Positions 44,229 to 56,900 of a stretch of DNA of 64,000 nucleotides are shown here, one piece after another. The stretch lies in the NCBI GenBank assembly GCA_013365365.1, contig JABVXU010000001.1:496001-560000 (forward strand). The letters run 5' to 3'. The translations under genes were made by a program, and so were the position numbers. The DNA comes from Cruorifilaria tuberocauda (lineage: Eukaryota > Nematoda > Chromadorea > Rhabditida > Onchocercidae). Position 1 is the stretch's first letter, and each line of letters opens with the position of its first letter. The notes below the pieces were generated by a model, which did no database searches, had not been told where the DNA came from, and saw nothing but the letters and a program-made list of their open reading frames with translations.

Positions 44229-47200
44229 ATGTGGAACTTCCTCTTACATGCCTTTCTCATCTCTATGCAAATCGTCTATGCAGTTGACAGAAATAATTTC
44301 AAGAAATGTGAACAGTCAGGTTTTTGCAAGTTGGTCTAATTTTTTATTTAAAAAATTTTTAGAAATATGGAAATGAAGAAATTAATATGAAAGAAATATG
44401 GAAATGAAGTGGCGCATTTTTAGAGAGAGAAAATGTGAAAAGATAGAATACAATGGTACAACTTGAAGTCTCCACATTTAATCACAAGATTATCTAATTT
44501 CCATCTGAACACTGAAGCAGATAATCTTGCAAATCTGTGAAATGTAAAAAAATTTGAGCTTTGCACCGATAGCGTTATTTTTTTATTTTCATAATTATTT
44601 AAAAATTATTGAAATATTATAAGATATTTCAGGCGACACAGAACTCAGATAGAGAAAGCGAATTACATAATAACTGCGGGAAGCGTTACGCATAACGGTT
44701 CAACGGTGATTGCGCATTTAGAAAGTAGAGTTAACAAATTGAAATTAAATATCGTATCATTGAATGATGAAACAATAAGAGTATTAATTGATGAAAAAGA
44801 ACCATCAATACGGGCACGCTTCCAGCCTTTAGATGCCTTAAAGGATGGAAGCAATTTGAAAACCGCTGAGTAAGTTTCTTCTAATTTTTTAACATATTTT
44901 AATTTTATATATATCTCTTGTCCTCAGTTAAATTATTAAAACTGTGATCGTCCTTTTCCAAATTTTCCTATAGCAACCGAGAAATTTAGGCGCATAATTT
45001 TAATGTCTATTTCAAACAGGTTACTCATGTTGAAAATTATATATTTTTAAATTTAGTTTTTCTTTGATATTGGTATTTTTAACTGCAAGATTTTCTATTA
45101 CAGCTTCAAGTCGGTGGAAATCAGCAATAATTTAACTGTTATGATCACATCAAACAATGCAAAAGTGTTACTGAATTACGAACCGTTCCGAATTGATTTA
45201 TTCATGAAAGATGAATTAGTTATAAGTGTTAATCCTAATAATGCATTGAAATTTGAACATTTTAGAAAAAAGGTATATTTGTTCATCAAAAAAAAATGTA
45301 ATACTATTTTTTTAGTCATTACAGTTTTAATATTACTTCTGAATTGTATAGCTATCAATAAATTACAAAAGTTAAGTGAATAAAAGTTTGGTTATGTAGT
45401 AAAAACGTTATCATTTTCAGGAAGATGGAAATGAGATAGAAGCAGCAGAAGGGTTTTGGGAGGAGGATTTTAAAAACCATCACGATTCTAAACCGTTTGG
45501 TAACTTCTATCCACTTCGCTGGTTGAGTTAGATGTATATTCCTATTTTTTTTTTTAAATTCAATTCAGTTGCTTGACTTCGTTTAAAATCTCCAGGATCA
45601 AGTTCCGTCGGTGTTGATTTGTCTTTTATTGGTTATAAATTCATATATGGTTTACCTGAACATGCGGACAGCTTTGCGCTGAGATCTACAACGTGAGGAT
45701 TTTCATTATATTTGGATTTTTGGAATATTAATATTTATAAATTTTCTTTGTCAGTTGATTGGTTTAGTTTTCTTAGTATATATCATTAATTAATTTGCTA
45801 TTTTTAATATCATTATTAGGAAAATTGTGTTTTCTACTAGTTATTAATGAAATAATTTGTTATTTCAATAATTTCCTTACTATTAGTAATTGGGCGTGAT
45901 TCGTATTTCTAGCTGTTTTCCTTCAAAAAAATTTTTCAGATCTATAGATCCTTATCGGTTATATAATTTGGATGTTTTTGAATTTGAAGTTAATGAAATC
46001 ATGTCTCTTTATGGTGCAATACCATTTTTGCTGGCCCATAACAAGGAGAATTCATTGGGCTTACTGTGGTTAAATGCTGCTGAAACATGGATAGATATTA
46101 ATTCTTCAACCGCGGACAAGGCACTTTCATTCTCGTTTTCACTTTCTTCTTAATTGGAAATATCAGTAAAATTATTAATAGTCGGAAACTAACATTTTTG
46201 CACAGGTTTCTTGTTTTTGTAAACTAAAGATTTCTAGTTTCAATGCACTGATTGTTCAGTTTTGTTAATTAATTCCAGGGTATTCTGCGTTCATTTATTG
46301 AGAAATTCAAAAACTCCGTAGATTTGCCGCAGATTGATGTTCATTTCATGTCGGAATCTGGTCTCATTGATTTCTTCTTAATGTTGGGTCCAAAACCTAA
46401 CGATATATTCAGACAAAATTCTGGATTAACTGGAGTTTATCCATTGCCACCTGTGTGTTTTCATTATTTTGTCCTAATATTATGGCTGTGCAAAAATTTT
46501 TAATATCTAGTTACGTCTCTTCGAAGCTGAAAATTTGTCGCAATTGTAGTGAATTTTTACTAATATTCCTCACTTTTATAATTTATTTTCAGTTGTTTGC
46601 ATTGGCTTATCATCAGTCCAGATGGAATTATAATGACGAGGGCGATGTTCATGAAGTACATGCTAACTTTGATAAACATGATATACCACTAGATGCTATT
46701 TGGCTTGATATTGAGCATACAGATGCGAAACGGTATTTTACATGGGACCCCAATAAATTTTCAAAACCGAAAGAAATGATCGATAGCTTAGCAACAAAAG
46801 TAAGTTTTTAAAATAATTCATTTGGATTTTTAGTTAGATTATGTAATCAAGAACTTTTCTCACTGCAGTTTTACTCCTTCATTTTCATATAATTATCATT
46901 CTTTATGCTGAAGGGACGCAAGATGGTGACAATCATTGATCCTCACATAAAAAAGGATGATAATTACCACGTATATAAGGAAGCAAAAGAACTTGGTTAC
47001 TTTATAAAGGTCTACTTTGTCCTTTTTTGCAAATTGTTTTTAATTAGAAAATTTGTGTTAGATTAGGATTAAAGAATTCCGTTTGAACCTATAGTTCTAT
47101 TCAGTTTTTTCTCTTGAATTCAACCTTTTTAGCTATTTGCTTGCATCTTCAAATCCTTCATGTCATTAGCTATTTTCTATTGCATTTCTATTGCACTTCC

Positions 47201-49984
47201 TCCCTGTTTTTATTCTGAATTTCGGATTTATTCCTTTTATTTTCAGTTTTGTCATTATATATTTTTGCTATTAATTTAGAAAAAGAATGGTGAAGAGTAC
47301 GAAGGACATTGTTGGCCAGGTGCCTCCGCATATCTCGATTTTCTGAATCCTGTTGTTCGTGATTTCTGGGCAAATAAATTTTCTTTCGATCAATACATTG
47401 GCTCAACGGAAAATTTGTTCACATGGAATGATATGAATGAGCCATCAGTGTTCAGTGGTCCAGAAATAACAATGCACAAAGATGCTAGACATTTTGGCGA
47501 TTGGGAGCATCGTGATGTCCACAATATTTATGGTTTTTATCATGTCAGTTGCAAATTTTAGCAAGCGCTGAAATTTTGATTTCATTTTGACGTCTTTTTA
47601 GATATTTGTCAGTTTAGTAGTGTTGTTTTTGATTGGTCTTAAAATTTAAATATGTAGAATTTGTTCTTAATATAAGTTAACATACAACTGACTTTGGATG
47701 CAATAGGAACGATGAACCTAATTTTAACAGTTTTGTAGCATTCGTCAACTTACCTTGGTCATTTGGCGCGTACAAAGGGTCACAAACGACCGTTTATATT
47801 GACTCGATCATTTTTTGTTGGGAGCCAACGTACAACAGCCGTATGGACTGGTGATAATGCAGCAAGCTGGGAACAATTAAAAATAACCGTACCAATGCTA
47901 CTTTCATTGTCAATTTCGGGCATACCACATGTAGGCGCTGATGTTGGTGGTTTCTTTGGTAATCCGGATGAGCAACTTTTAATACGTTGGTACCAGGTAA
48001 TGCTTTGTTAAGTTATGTTGTTGTCAAATTGGTTACATGACGTGTAGAGGAATGAATTTGTGTGTTTTAAATCTCACTTTTATCAAGTTAATATATGTAA
48101 GTGCATATAGTTTGAGTTTATTTATTGTGTGTTTTGTTGCGTTCAAACTTTTTTTTTCAGGTTGCAGCTTTCCAGCCATTTTTTAGATCTCATTCCCATA
48201 TTGACACAAAGCGCAGAGAACCATGGTTATTTTCAGACAGCACAAAATTAGCAATTCGACAAGCAATTCGAACTCGTTATTCATTCTTGCCTTACTGGTA
48301 ATTTTTTTTTGGATTGTGCTGAATTTGGCTTTTCTTGTAAAATTTTTAGGGAATGATTATTACTTCTGCTAATTATCCATATTTTTCTACAGTGAAAAAC
48401 TTTTAGAGCTTGGGTTGGAATATTGAGATTTTCTTACCGTCTTTATCTTGCTATTTTTATCATTTATCGCATCCTTTTTTATTATTTATTGAATCGATAA
48501 GTTTGTTTCACTGCATTGCAGGGCTGTTACGATAATGTTTTTGAACCATGCATATGTCATTTCATTTGAAATTGTTATTGCATATTCTATTCAATTACAT
48601 GTTTCGTTGAATACTAGAGATTGTTAAAGGCTTTTTTAACATTTTTCATACATATTTTAATATTTTAATATCACTTAGGTACACTTTGTTTTATGAACAC
48701 ACTCTTACCGGAAAACCACCAATGAGGCCGTTATGGAGCGAATTTCCCGATGATGAAGGTGCGTTTGATGAAGAACGTGAGTGGTTATTAGGTTCTGGCT
48801 TACTCGTGCGTCCAGTAATGGAGCCGAATATTCAGTCTATCTCATTGTATCTCCCGGGTAAAAGAAATGTAGTCTGGTATGGATGGCATGATCATAAGGT
48901 GTGCTACCTTCTTTTTGTTACCTTTATTATTAATTATTGTTCATTTAAACAGAACAAGAAATGAAGCATTAGAAGTTATAGAAGTTGTAAAAAAAATTAA
49001 ATATTAATCAGAAAATTTTGTGAATTTCCGTAGTTCCTTCAAAAAATCCATCCTAGATCGAATATTAGAGATTGTTAAAGGCTTTTCTTCAGGGTCGTTT
49101 GGCTCCTGGAGCAGTTTACGTGGATACACCAATTGATGCAATACCGTTATTCCAACGAGGTGGTACCATTATTCCAACATGGGAAAGAGTACGGCGAGCT
49201 TCGTCACTGATGCTTCAAGATCCCATTACTCTATATATTGCGCTAAACTCTAATGTATTTTTTTATATTAAATTTGTATGATATGCATGCAAGCGAATTC
49301 CTTTGATGTAATATATACCTCGTATAGAGCCTGACCTTATATCCTTTTGAGATTTTATTCGCAGTGAGAATTTATAAATTTTTTTAAAGATAAAACCATT
49401 GTAGAATTCAAAAAAGGAACAGTTCATTCATTTGTTTTAAGTATCTTGAAAGATTATGCTATTTTATATATTGACTATACCGAAAAATTTTTGCAGGGTG
49501 ATTATGCAAATGGGACAATTTACATGGATGATGGCGAGACATTTGATTACAAAAATGGTCATTATTTTTATTGGGGCTTCATCTACAAGAAAGAAGGAGA
49601 TCAGTTGCATTCAATTTCATCAAAAAATTTGGACAAGCAAGGGAGATTAGAAAACGATGCTGTTATAGAAAAGATTATAATACGAGGTGTTCGATACTAC
49701 CCAACGAATATTCATATTTATTTAGATGGTAACGATTTTGAAGTATTTCCTTCGCTTTTGAATATTTGATTGTTCAAATGTGATTGCGAGCATTTGCGAA
49801 AATTAGTAATATTTATTGAAGCATAATTTTCATTGTAAGATCCTTGCTTTTGACACTCCACTATTTTTTAGATTGGAATCCAGAAACTGCTGACTATACG
49901 CATGATCGCGACGCTCAAACGCTGATTATTCGGAAACCAAATGCTCTATTAACACAGGAATTCAGAATTGATATCCATATGTAA
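44229..49984 (+). CDS. GANAB: Glucosidase II alpha subunit (GH31 neutral alpha-glucosidase AB)
   Basis: Sixteen exons: 44229-44329, 44633-44869, 45104-45272, 45421-45499, 45596-45692, 45940-46120, 46279-46452, 46593-46799, 46914-47009, 47280-47543, 47739-47996, 48161-48297, 48679-48898, 49093-49254, 49497-49728, 49872-49984 (TAA). Phases match throughout; about 908 residues. It trims the inner alpha-1,3-linked glucoses from N-glycans in the ER, feeding the calnexin cycle, and depends on a separate beta subunit for ER retention, consistent with no KDEL-type end. A signal peptide (about residues 1-18) precedes '[17 protein letters not shown]', the typical mature start. Other marks: '[15 protein letters not shown]', the nucleophile Asp in '[10 protein letters not shown]' (about D498), the acid/base Asp in '[10 protein letters not shown]' (about D574), '[21 protein letters not shown]' minus its last residue in other species, '[12 protein letters not shown]' and 'RREPWLF'. 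Intron 6 starts with GC instead of GT (position 46121). A possible poly(A) signal AATAAA lies at 50493-50498. Confidence 0.96.
44361..44409. repeat. 18-base direct repeat in first intron of glucosidase II
   Basis: The motif AGAAATATGGAAATGAAG occurs at 44361-44378 and again at 44392-44409, separated by 13 bases. It lies within intron 1 and looks like a small local duplication. Confidence 0.75.
46121..46122 (+). other. GANAB: GC splice donor of glucosidase II intron 6
   Basis: Exon 6 ends in codon-aligned GACAAG followed by GCACTT. No GT lies between this point and an in-frame TAA at about 46151. The next exon starts in phase 0 at 46279 after a consensus TTCCAG acceptor and resumes clear GH31 homology. 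The intron is therefore most simply GC-AG; a base error at 46122 is the alternative. Confidence 0.7.
48609..49086 (+). repeat. Duplicated 27-base motif in two adjacent introns
   Basis: The motif beginning GAATACTAGAGATTGTTAAA (48609-48635) recurs with one mismatch at 49060-49086. The first copy lies inside intron 12 of glucosidase II, upstream of exon 13. The second lies at the 3' end of intron 13, where it supplies sequence next to the exon 14 acceptor. The interval given spans both copies. Confidence 0.8.
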
Positions 49985-50033
49985 TTGTGAAACGATCCTT
50001 AATACATTTGAGTTCTTGTACTTCATTTGAAAT

Positions 50034-50619
50034 ATGGTGGGACTTTTTTATGTGAAATTCTTGCTTTGGATCTGTGTCGCCGGTAGATGTGAGGGTAAGT
50101 TTAAATTATCAATTTCTTGTTACTAATTCTGAACACGTTATATGGAGGTTTGCTAAAATTTTATTGTTTAATGCTGGAATTTATTGCAGAAATACGGCAA
50201 AGATGTAAATTTTGAGTGAGCAATAATTTTGGAGAATATACTGATCTCTATTCCCACTCCTGTTTTGAGATGACGATTACTGCCGAGTCTCCTATCAGCT
50301 ATTAGTAACAATAGATACGGCTATAAGCTTTCATAAGATATTAGTTTTTAAGTGTTCATTGCATTCCTTGTTTAATGTAAAATAGCTTAACAGCACGAGT
50401 TTGTTGTTGGTGCTCTACTAATTGTGTTATTTTCAACAAGTTTATTAATTTTATTTATTTGCTCTTCGTTATCTGTTCGAAGTGTGCATAAAAATAAACA
50501 TAAACTTCTTTAAAAAATTTGAGATTGTTTAGGTTTTGCATATTGCAGAAATGTCGTGCATTGACTGTATCAAATGTTGTCGAAGTCGATGTGAATCCTG
50601 CAACAAGCATAAAAATTGA
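50034..50619 (+). CDS. Possible secreted cysteine-rich microprotein
   Basis: Two short exons, 50034-50094 and 50549-50619 (TGA), join in phase 1 through a consensus GTAAGT donor and an ATTGCAG acceptor, giving 43 residues. Residues 1-17 form a hydrophobic stretch ('LFYVKFLLWICVAG') typical of a signal peptide, with a likely cut after Gly17. The remaining 26 residues hold seven cysteines (C19, C24, C27, C30, C31, C35, C38) among basic and polar residues. I do not recognise a family. It begins only 49 bases after the glucosidase II stop on the same strand, so it could be a second cistron, an independent small gene or a chance frame in the 3' UTR. An alternative second exon after the acceptor at about 50,188 would end after nine codons without the cysteine cluster. 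Confidence 0.4.
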
Positions 50620-50951
50620 ATTATTGCGTACTGATTAACTCTTGCACTGAGATAGTTCAACGTTGGCTCGTGATATAGAGAATTATAATAACGTCAAAAT
50701 TCTCTTAAGAACCTTAGTTGCCATTCTATTCGTTATTAGATGGATAAATTATTTCAGAGGGAGTCTTCATTTTAATTCATTTCTCTTCTTTCTCATCTTT
50801 TCCATCTGTAGTAAGGTTATGGGGAAGATAGCCTCAGAATATATGCGCTTGCACAATTAGTATTTGAAAAGCAGCGAAGCAAAAGTATAATTGAGGAAGT
50901 TCATAAGAAATCTCATTTCTAAAGGTTGCAATGACGGCAGCAGTAATTTGG
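50620..50951. other. Convergent intergenic spacer
   Basis: Spacer between the plus-strand microprotein candidate and the minus-strand CPT1 stop. On the minus strand just below the CPT1 stop, other frames carry short helical-looking segments that might belong to an alternative CPT1 C-terminus. Otherwise nothing was recognised. Confidence 0.35.
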
Positions 50952-53900
50952 TTAGACAGATGGAATGCGACCAACCGTATTTTCAGCAGACTTGTAGCAG
51001 GAGATATTTATGCATATTGAATGGTTGCCAGCAAAACGATAACTGATCCCATAACCAGTTTTACAAACAGCCTGAAAACCGCCGCCAAACCATGAGAGAT
51101 TGGGATGCTTATCTTCATCTACTTGACGTGTCACGTTCGGCGTCTGCAGTGAGTGATTTTTTATTGCAAGATTGAAATGGTGGGTGATCCTTGAAACGGT
51201 TGAAGTGGTAGATGAGCGTAGCAGATCATTTTATGTATAAAATTTTTAATTTCAAAATATTTCCACATTGTACTCCAAAGTTAAAGGATAATTTTTTTAT
51301 GATTTATTTGTGTACTTTTTTGCTTTAATGATTCGACAAAACTTTGATTTAGAAAGATGTTAATTTGATATGACCTGGCTTGTACTAAGTTCCCAAGGTT
51401 GAGATATGTAGTAATCCAGTAATGGACTATTTATGCCAATCATTTTGCTTAGAATATAAAGAACAAATAAATGTCGATCAACACCATTCCCAGTTAAATA
51501 TTCTTTGCTATGAAATGCATGGACCTCAGCTGCTTCTCTTAATAATTTAAAACGTTCTTCATCCTGAAATAATAATATTTGTGTGTCTTATATAAAAGAA
51601 AGGTATAGATTTAAGACAAATTCAAGCTCGATTGAAAACTTACGTTGCTCTCTGTGTTGACCATTGACCTTACAAATGCGCATGATTCTTTTGTTACAGG
51701 ACGTAGTGTTTCTGTTCTTGAATTTGCATAAAATCTTGCTGATATCGATTCGTATGTTAGACAGAACTTACCCTGATCCTAAAGATATTTCAAAAATTTC
51801 AAAAGGTAATGTGTTCATCATAATTATTAAATTTCGGAAGATTAAAATTTCTTTAAATATTTAAACTAGGATAGAAACGATGAGGATTTCTTGTATCATA
51901 ATAAGCTATTATTATGAGAACCAACTTTAAAGCTTGCTAACTGTATAGCCATTTGAACAAACGCATCAGGTGAAATGCAAGCTTTTTTGATAAAACCTTT
52001 GCCAAAATCACGGAAGATAAGGCACGCGATATCGACATCGTTGATTTGTTCTTGATAACTGGTATAACAACGGATAATCTCTGCTTTCATCTAAACGATA
52101 ATTTGATTCTAGAAAAAATTAGTGAAAGTCTGTGCATTGTATGCATTCCATTTTTTAACGCAAATTCCATTATTCATATTTGCTTGCGTGCTAGAAATGG
52201 TTAATTAAAGGAAAGAAACTAAAAGAAACAAAAGCTAAATGAAAAGAATAGAAATTAATTAGGTTGAATGAAGGGGGCAAAGGTCAACTACCATAATAAT
52301 AACAAGGAGAGGCCGGATCAAAGACGGAACAGTGATGTAAAAAGAAATCGTAATTAGTGTGCGAGGAAAATAATTTTTTGCATTTTGATTAAATTAATAC
52401 AAAAGAAATGAATAAGTAGTTGCAAAAAATAAGAAATTCGACAAGACGATATAATTAGTATCTCAACAACAAGACCAGAAGTTTCAGCCAATCAATCTAC
52501 AAGAAATTCAAGAATTAAATTAAAAAAATTTTCCTTCTGTTTTATTTTTTTAATAAATTCCTTTCTGCGTTGAACTGCTTCAGATCTTTTTCAGTAGACA
52601 ACTAAAGATGCTAAAAGGTTTTAGTAAAAAAAAGTCAAAGTCCGCACCTCCTCATTAATATCAAAATCCAATCGAACAGCATACTTTTTCGTTATAGAAA
52701 GATTGTTGGGACGTACTACGCGTTTTACTTCTTGTGGATATCTGTAAATTTTGCTCTACAAAGTTGATAAAGAAGGAAAATGATAAGGTGAGAGCTTGTA
52801 AACAGTAGAAAAAAGAATAAACGGTTGAAGAAATTGGTTGGGTAAAACGAAGAAACTTAATGAGTAGTGTGGAAATCTGTAGAAAGATAATTTTCGAAAA
52901 TATAAGCAAATTCCGCCCCATCGGCGACTGAATGCTCTGTTGTCCCGCCACCCTAAAAGAAATCATAATAATTAATCAAATTTTTTAATAAATAACTGTT
53001 GAAATGATCAAAGAGAGTGAAAGATATTTACGCGCGCTTTCATATACCTTATTAATAAAAATCATCATATTTCAATTTTTCATGTTCAAATTTCCTTCCC
53101 AAAAAAATAAAGATAACGAACTCTTCCGCCAGCTGTAATGACATAATTTAATGATTTATCCACCCAGCGATTTTTTCCATCACCAGTTAACATATTTTTT
53201 AAGAAAATCTCGAGCGCTTCCTTCAATTAAATTAAGTTATAAACGGAATGGAAATAAATACATGATGCATGCTACAGTGATAAATAATGTTTGAAGTGCA
53301 TGCAAACTCACCGGATTATCACTATAATCAGTATCATCAAGCACTAGATAGAAATTAGCTGATTCAATCGCAGCTAAAGAAGCACGATTTGTAGCATTTT
53401 CGAGAAAAAATCGACGACGATTTAAGCACCACTGATTTCGAAAATCAGTTGTTAATGCTGCGATTTGTCCTTCTACTTCTCCAGCACTTTCTTGACGGGT
53501 TAACAAATCCGAAAATATCCTTAAATAAATACTGTCGCAAGCATGAAATAAATATATTGATATATTTATCAACAATACAAGAATAAATGAAAATATCATA
53601 TAAAATTAATTAGGAGAAGGAAAGTTTATTTTGAAAAGTTAGATTGATATGCTGAATAATTTAAAGATTTGTACACGCAGTTTTACTTACTCAGTAAGTT
53701 CTTCGAAACTGAGAATGCAATCATTTTCATCAAAAACATCCAATTTGTAAATACAACCTCGACAATAAACGACAATATGACGTGAAGTGCCGCAATACAC
53801 ATCCAAGTGATCTGAAATAAATGACTGATATGGTTAATTTATCTTAAAATTTCTATTCGAAGTAAAGATTTAAATTCAGTGCCTTATCAAGCAATACATA

Positions 53901-56900
53901 CGAGCCAGCCAGAGGTTAGAAGTTAAAACCTCACAATTTCAATGTTCATCGTTTTATGGATAATAAACATAGAGTAGCAGTACCCATGGTTTCTCCCGGT
54001 ACTCGTGTTGTTCCGTAGCATTTCGAGAGATGTGATAAACTGATAATTCCACCAGCTATCTGCAAATTCCTCATAATAGATAAATAGATCGGCTCAGATC
54101 AAAGCTTAGGATTATAATTTGTTCAATCGATAAGACAAAACTAATTCTATTAAGTCATGCAACTTTCTCGCACATTTTATTTATTTCTATTCACTAAGTT
54201 CTTACTTTCTCTCCATCCTTGATAAAAGAGAGATTGATAATTTTAAAAAATCAAAGATGAATAGAAAATGGTTCAAATCCGACGACTGAAAATCAAAAAA
54301 CACAAGACATGAAGTAATGTTGATAAAAGCAGTAAACATATCGTTTGATGCCGTTAAGTTATTAAGCTATAGTGATGCTTTTATCAATATCTAACATTGT
54401 TCTTAAGCTTCAACTACTTACTCTACTCAAAATACTTTCATATTCAACTCATTAATGCATTTATCTCAAGAAACGTTAATTTTTAAAAATTATTCACTTC
54501 TCCACAGTTCAATCTTAGCTGCAACTGTAATAAACAAGAAAACGCTGCAATAATTTTAATAAAAAGAAATGAAGTAGAGATTAATTTTTTTTTCTTACCC
54601 TTTTTTTCAATTTTTAAATGAAGATTATTTTTCAAAGCTAATTCAGACAAATATATACTAATATGTTACAGGTCGTAAAGATTCCCGATCAACTGATAGC
54701 ATACTGATTGTCTCTAACAGTACAACATGAGCTGCTCGAACAGCTTGATTGGCTGGTATATTGGAGAAAACGTCCTGGAGTAACAAACTTTTGTAATAAT
54801 TCCAAATTAATTTTTTTTAATAATCAATTACTTTGCATGTTAGTCATTGACAATTGGTAATCTATTTCGGTTCAAAATCGCTTAAATATGATAACTAAAT
54901 TACAACATTAATAAACCTTTATTTGCTGCAACAGAATGAATACATTCAAAAAAAAGTTGAAAAAACTTTTGCATGTGCTTTGTGAAAGAAAATCTTTTCT
55001 TCTCTTTCTAACTGACATATAGGAGGACTAACTAAGTGAGCAACGCTACTGTTTATCATAAGGCCTTTCCTCAAGTACAAATATGCATATCTCTCCCACA
55101 AGCCAGTGACCTGCAAAACTTTTTTGAATTTCTTATTTAAAAAAATTATTTTCATTTTAATATTTCCATGAAATATTAGTAACATATCTAAATTTTTGCT
55201 TAAATTACGTGCACCAATAATAAATGTCATTCAAGCAAATTTTGTCCAAGCATTACTTTAATTACCACAGAATATGTTATTTTCATTATTAATTTGTTTT
55301 AATTCCATCTATCTTACACAATGAAATTGATTTACATAATTGCTGACGAAGCACCAATAGAGCCATGCTAATGCTTGAAGTTTCCATCCTTCATTTTTTA
55401 GAAAATTCTTAGCCATTTCCTTTACATTCATAAATTCATCCTATAAAGAATTAATAATAGTTTATTAATTTAAACTGTCAAATGCATAATTTTGATCAGT
55501 TAAAGAATTTAGGAGGCGAAATAATTTATTTTTCATTTAAATAAGATCTTCTTCGCTTTAAATTTTTTTGAAAAAGATTTTATCAAGCATTCTGGCAAAT
55601 GTAGCAGAAAAGAAAAAAGAGGAATGCTAAGGATTTCTTCTTCCTCAACAGAGCTTCCTTAACTGTTTAAAGCTAAAAATGAAACAACTTTTTTAAATTT
55701 ATTTTTAGTTTCAAAAGACTATCTAATTAAAAACACTTATGACTAAACTATTTGATAAAAAGTTCCAAAATGAAGAAAAATTTATAATGACATTCAATCT
55801 GCGGGTGACGTCAGTGAATGGATCAAAAAAAGCCCAATGACCTCAATGATTTTGTTGAATTCTAAGGCCTTCCGTATCACAGCTATACTAGAATATCTCT
55901 CAAAAATGAATTAAAGTGGAAAAAATTATTCAAGAACTCCAAGAAAAACTCACAGGACTCAGCAAAGGTTCCACACTGTTAAGATATCTGCTGATTGTAC
56001 CTTTGAGTGACGGAAGTGGTAAGGTTGGTAGCAATCCTTCGCATGAATATAACTGTGGTGATAATTTAGTGAATAAGTGATGAAATATCTGCAAAATTTA
56101 TTGGAAGTTTATTGCAACAATTATCAGACAAAATCAAATAATTTGTTGAATAAACGGTTGCTTAACAAAATAACCAATCAACCGACTCAATGGATATACT
56201 CCCGGAATACCGAAATAAATTTCATAAATTATCAGTGTACTGTAATAATCAGTATGTTCTTTATAATATAAAAATATTCTCGTAATTCAGATATCCTTCT
56301 GTATGTTTGTAATTTTTTGTATTGAAGAATTTCAGTACATCAATTCTTTTTCCCATATCTTAATTGGATTTTCGAACTCCGTCCAGGTCAAATGAAATAA
56401 ATATAAAGCTTCCGAAATAAGATTTCTCAAGTTTTTTTAAAATCATTTCTACCCGCTCCGATTACGATTCTGATCACCTTATCAATCTTCAGTCTGAATA
56501 AACTCTACTATATTCAAACAATTGTTCAATTCCATTCGTCAGATCATTCGATAACTTTCGAATCTTGCAACTAGGGACCTTTTGTTAAAAAAATTAACCG
56601 TTCGCAGTCCGATTAATTTGTACTACACAATAGTCCAACTTTCCCGACATACACAACCTTGTGCTGCGTAATTTCGAAATAAATGATTTATAAAAAAATT
56701 ATCAGACGAAAATAATGAAGAACTTACAAACCACGCTTTTGTCGTAAATGAATAGTTCCCTTCTTTTTCAAACAAATATCTTTTGTAACCAAAATATAAA
56801 TGTTTTATTGTAAATCTGAGCAGTAATACTGGTAAGTATGTGCTCATAACAGCAATCTGTAAATTTTTGAAAGCTTCTGAATTATGGAACTGTTCCCATT

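Noticed and set aside
52661..52966. 101-codon minus-strand open frame over CPT1 exon 12
   Set aside because: It is a shadow in another frame that reads through the intron and lacks CPT1 motifs.
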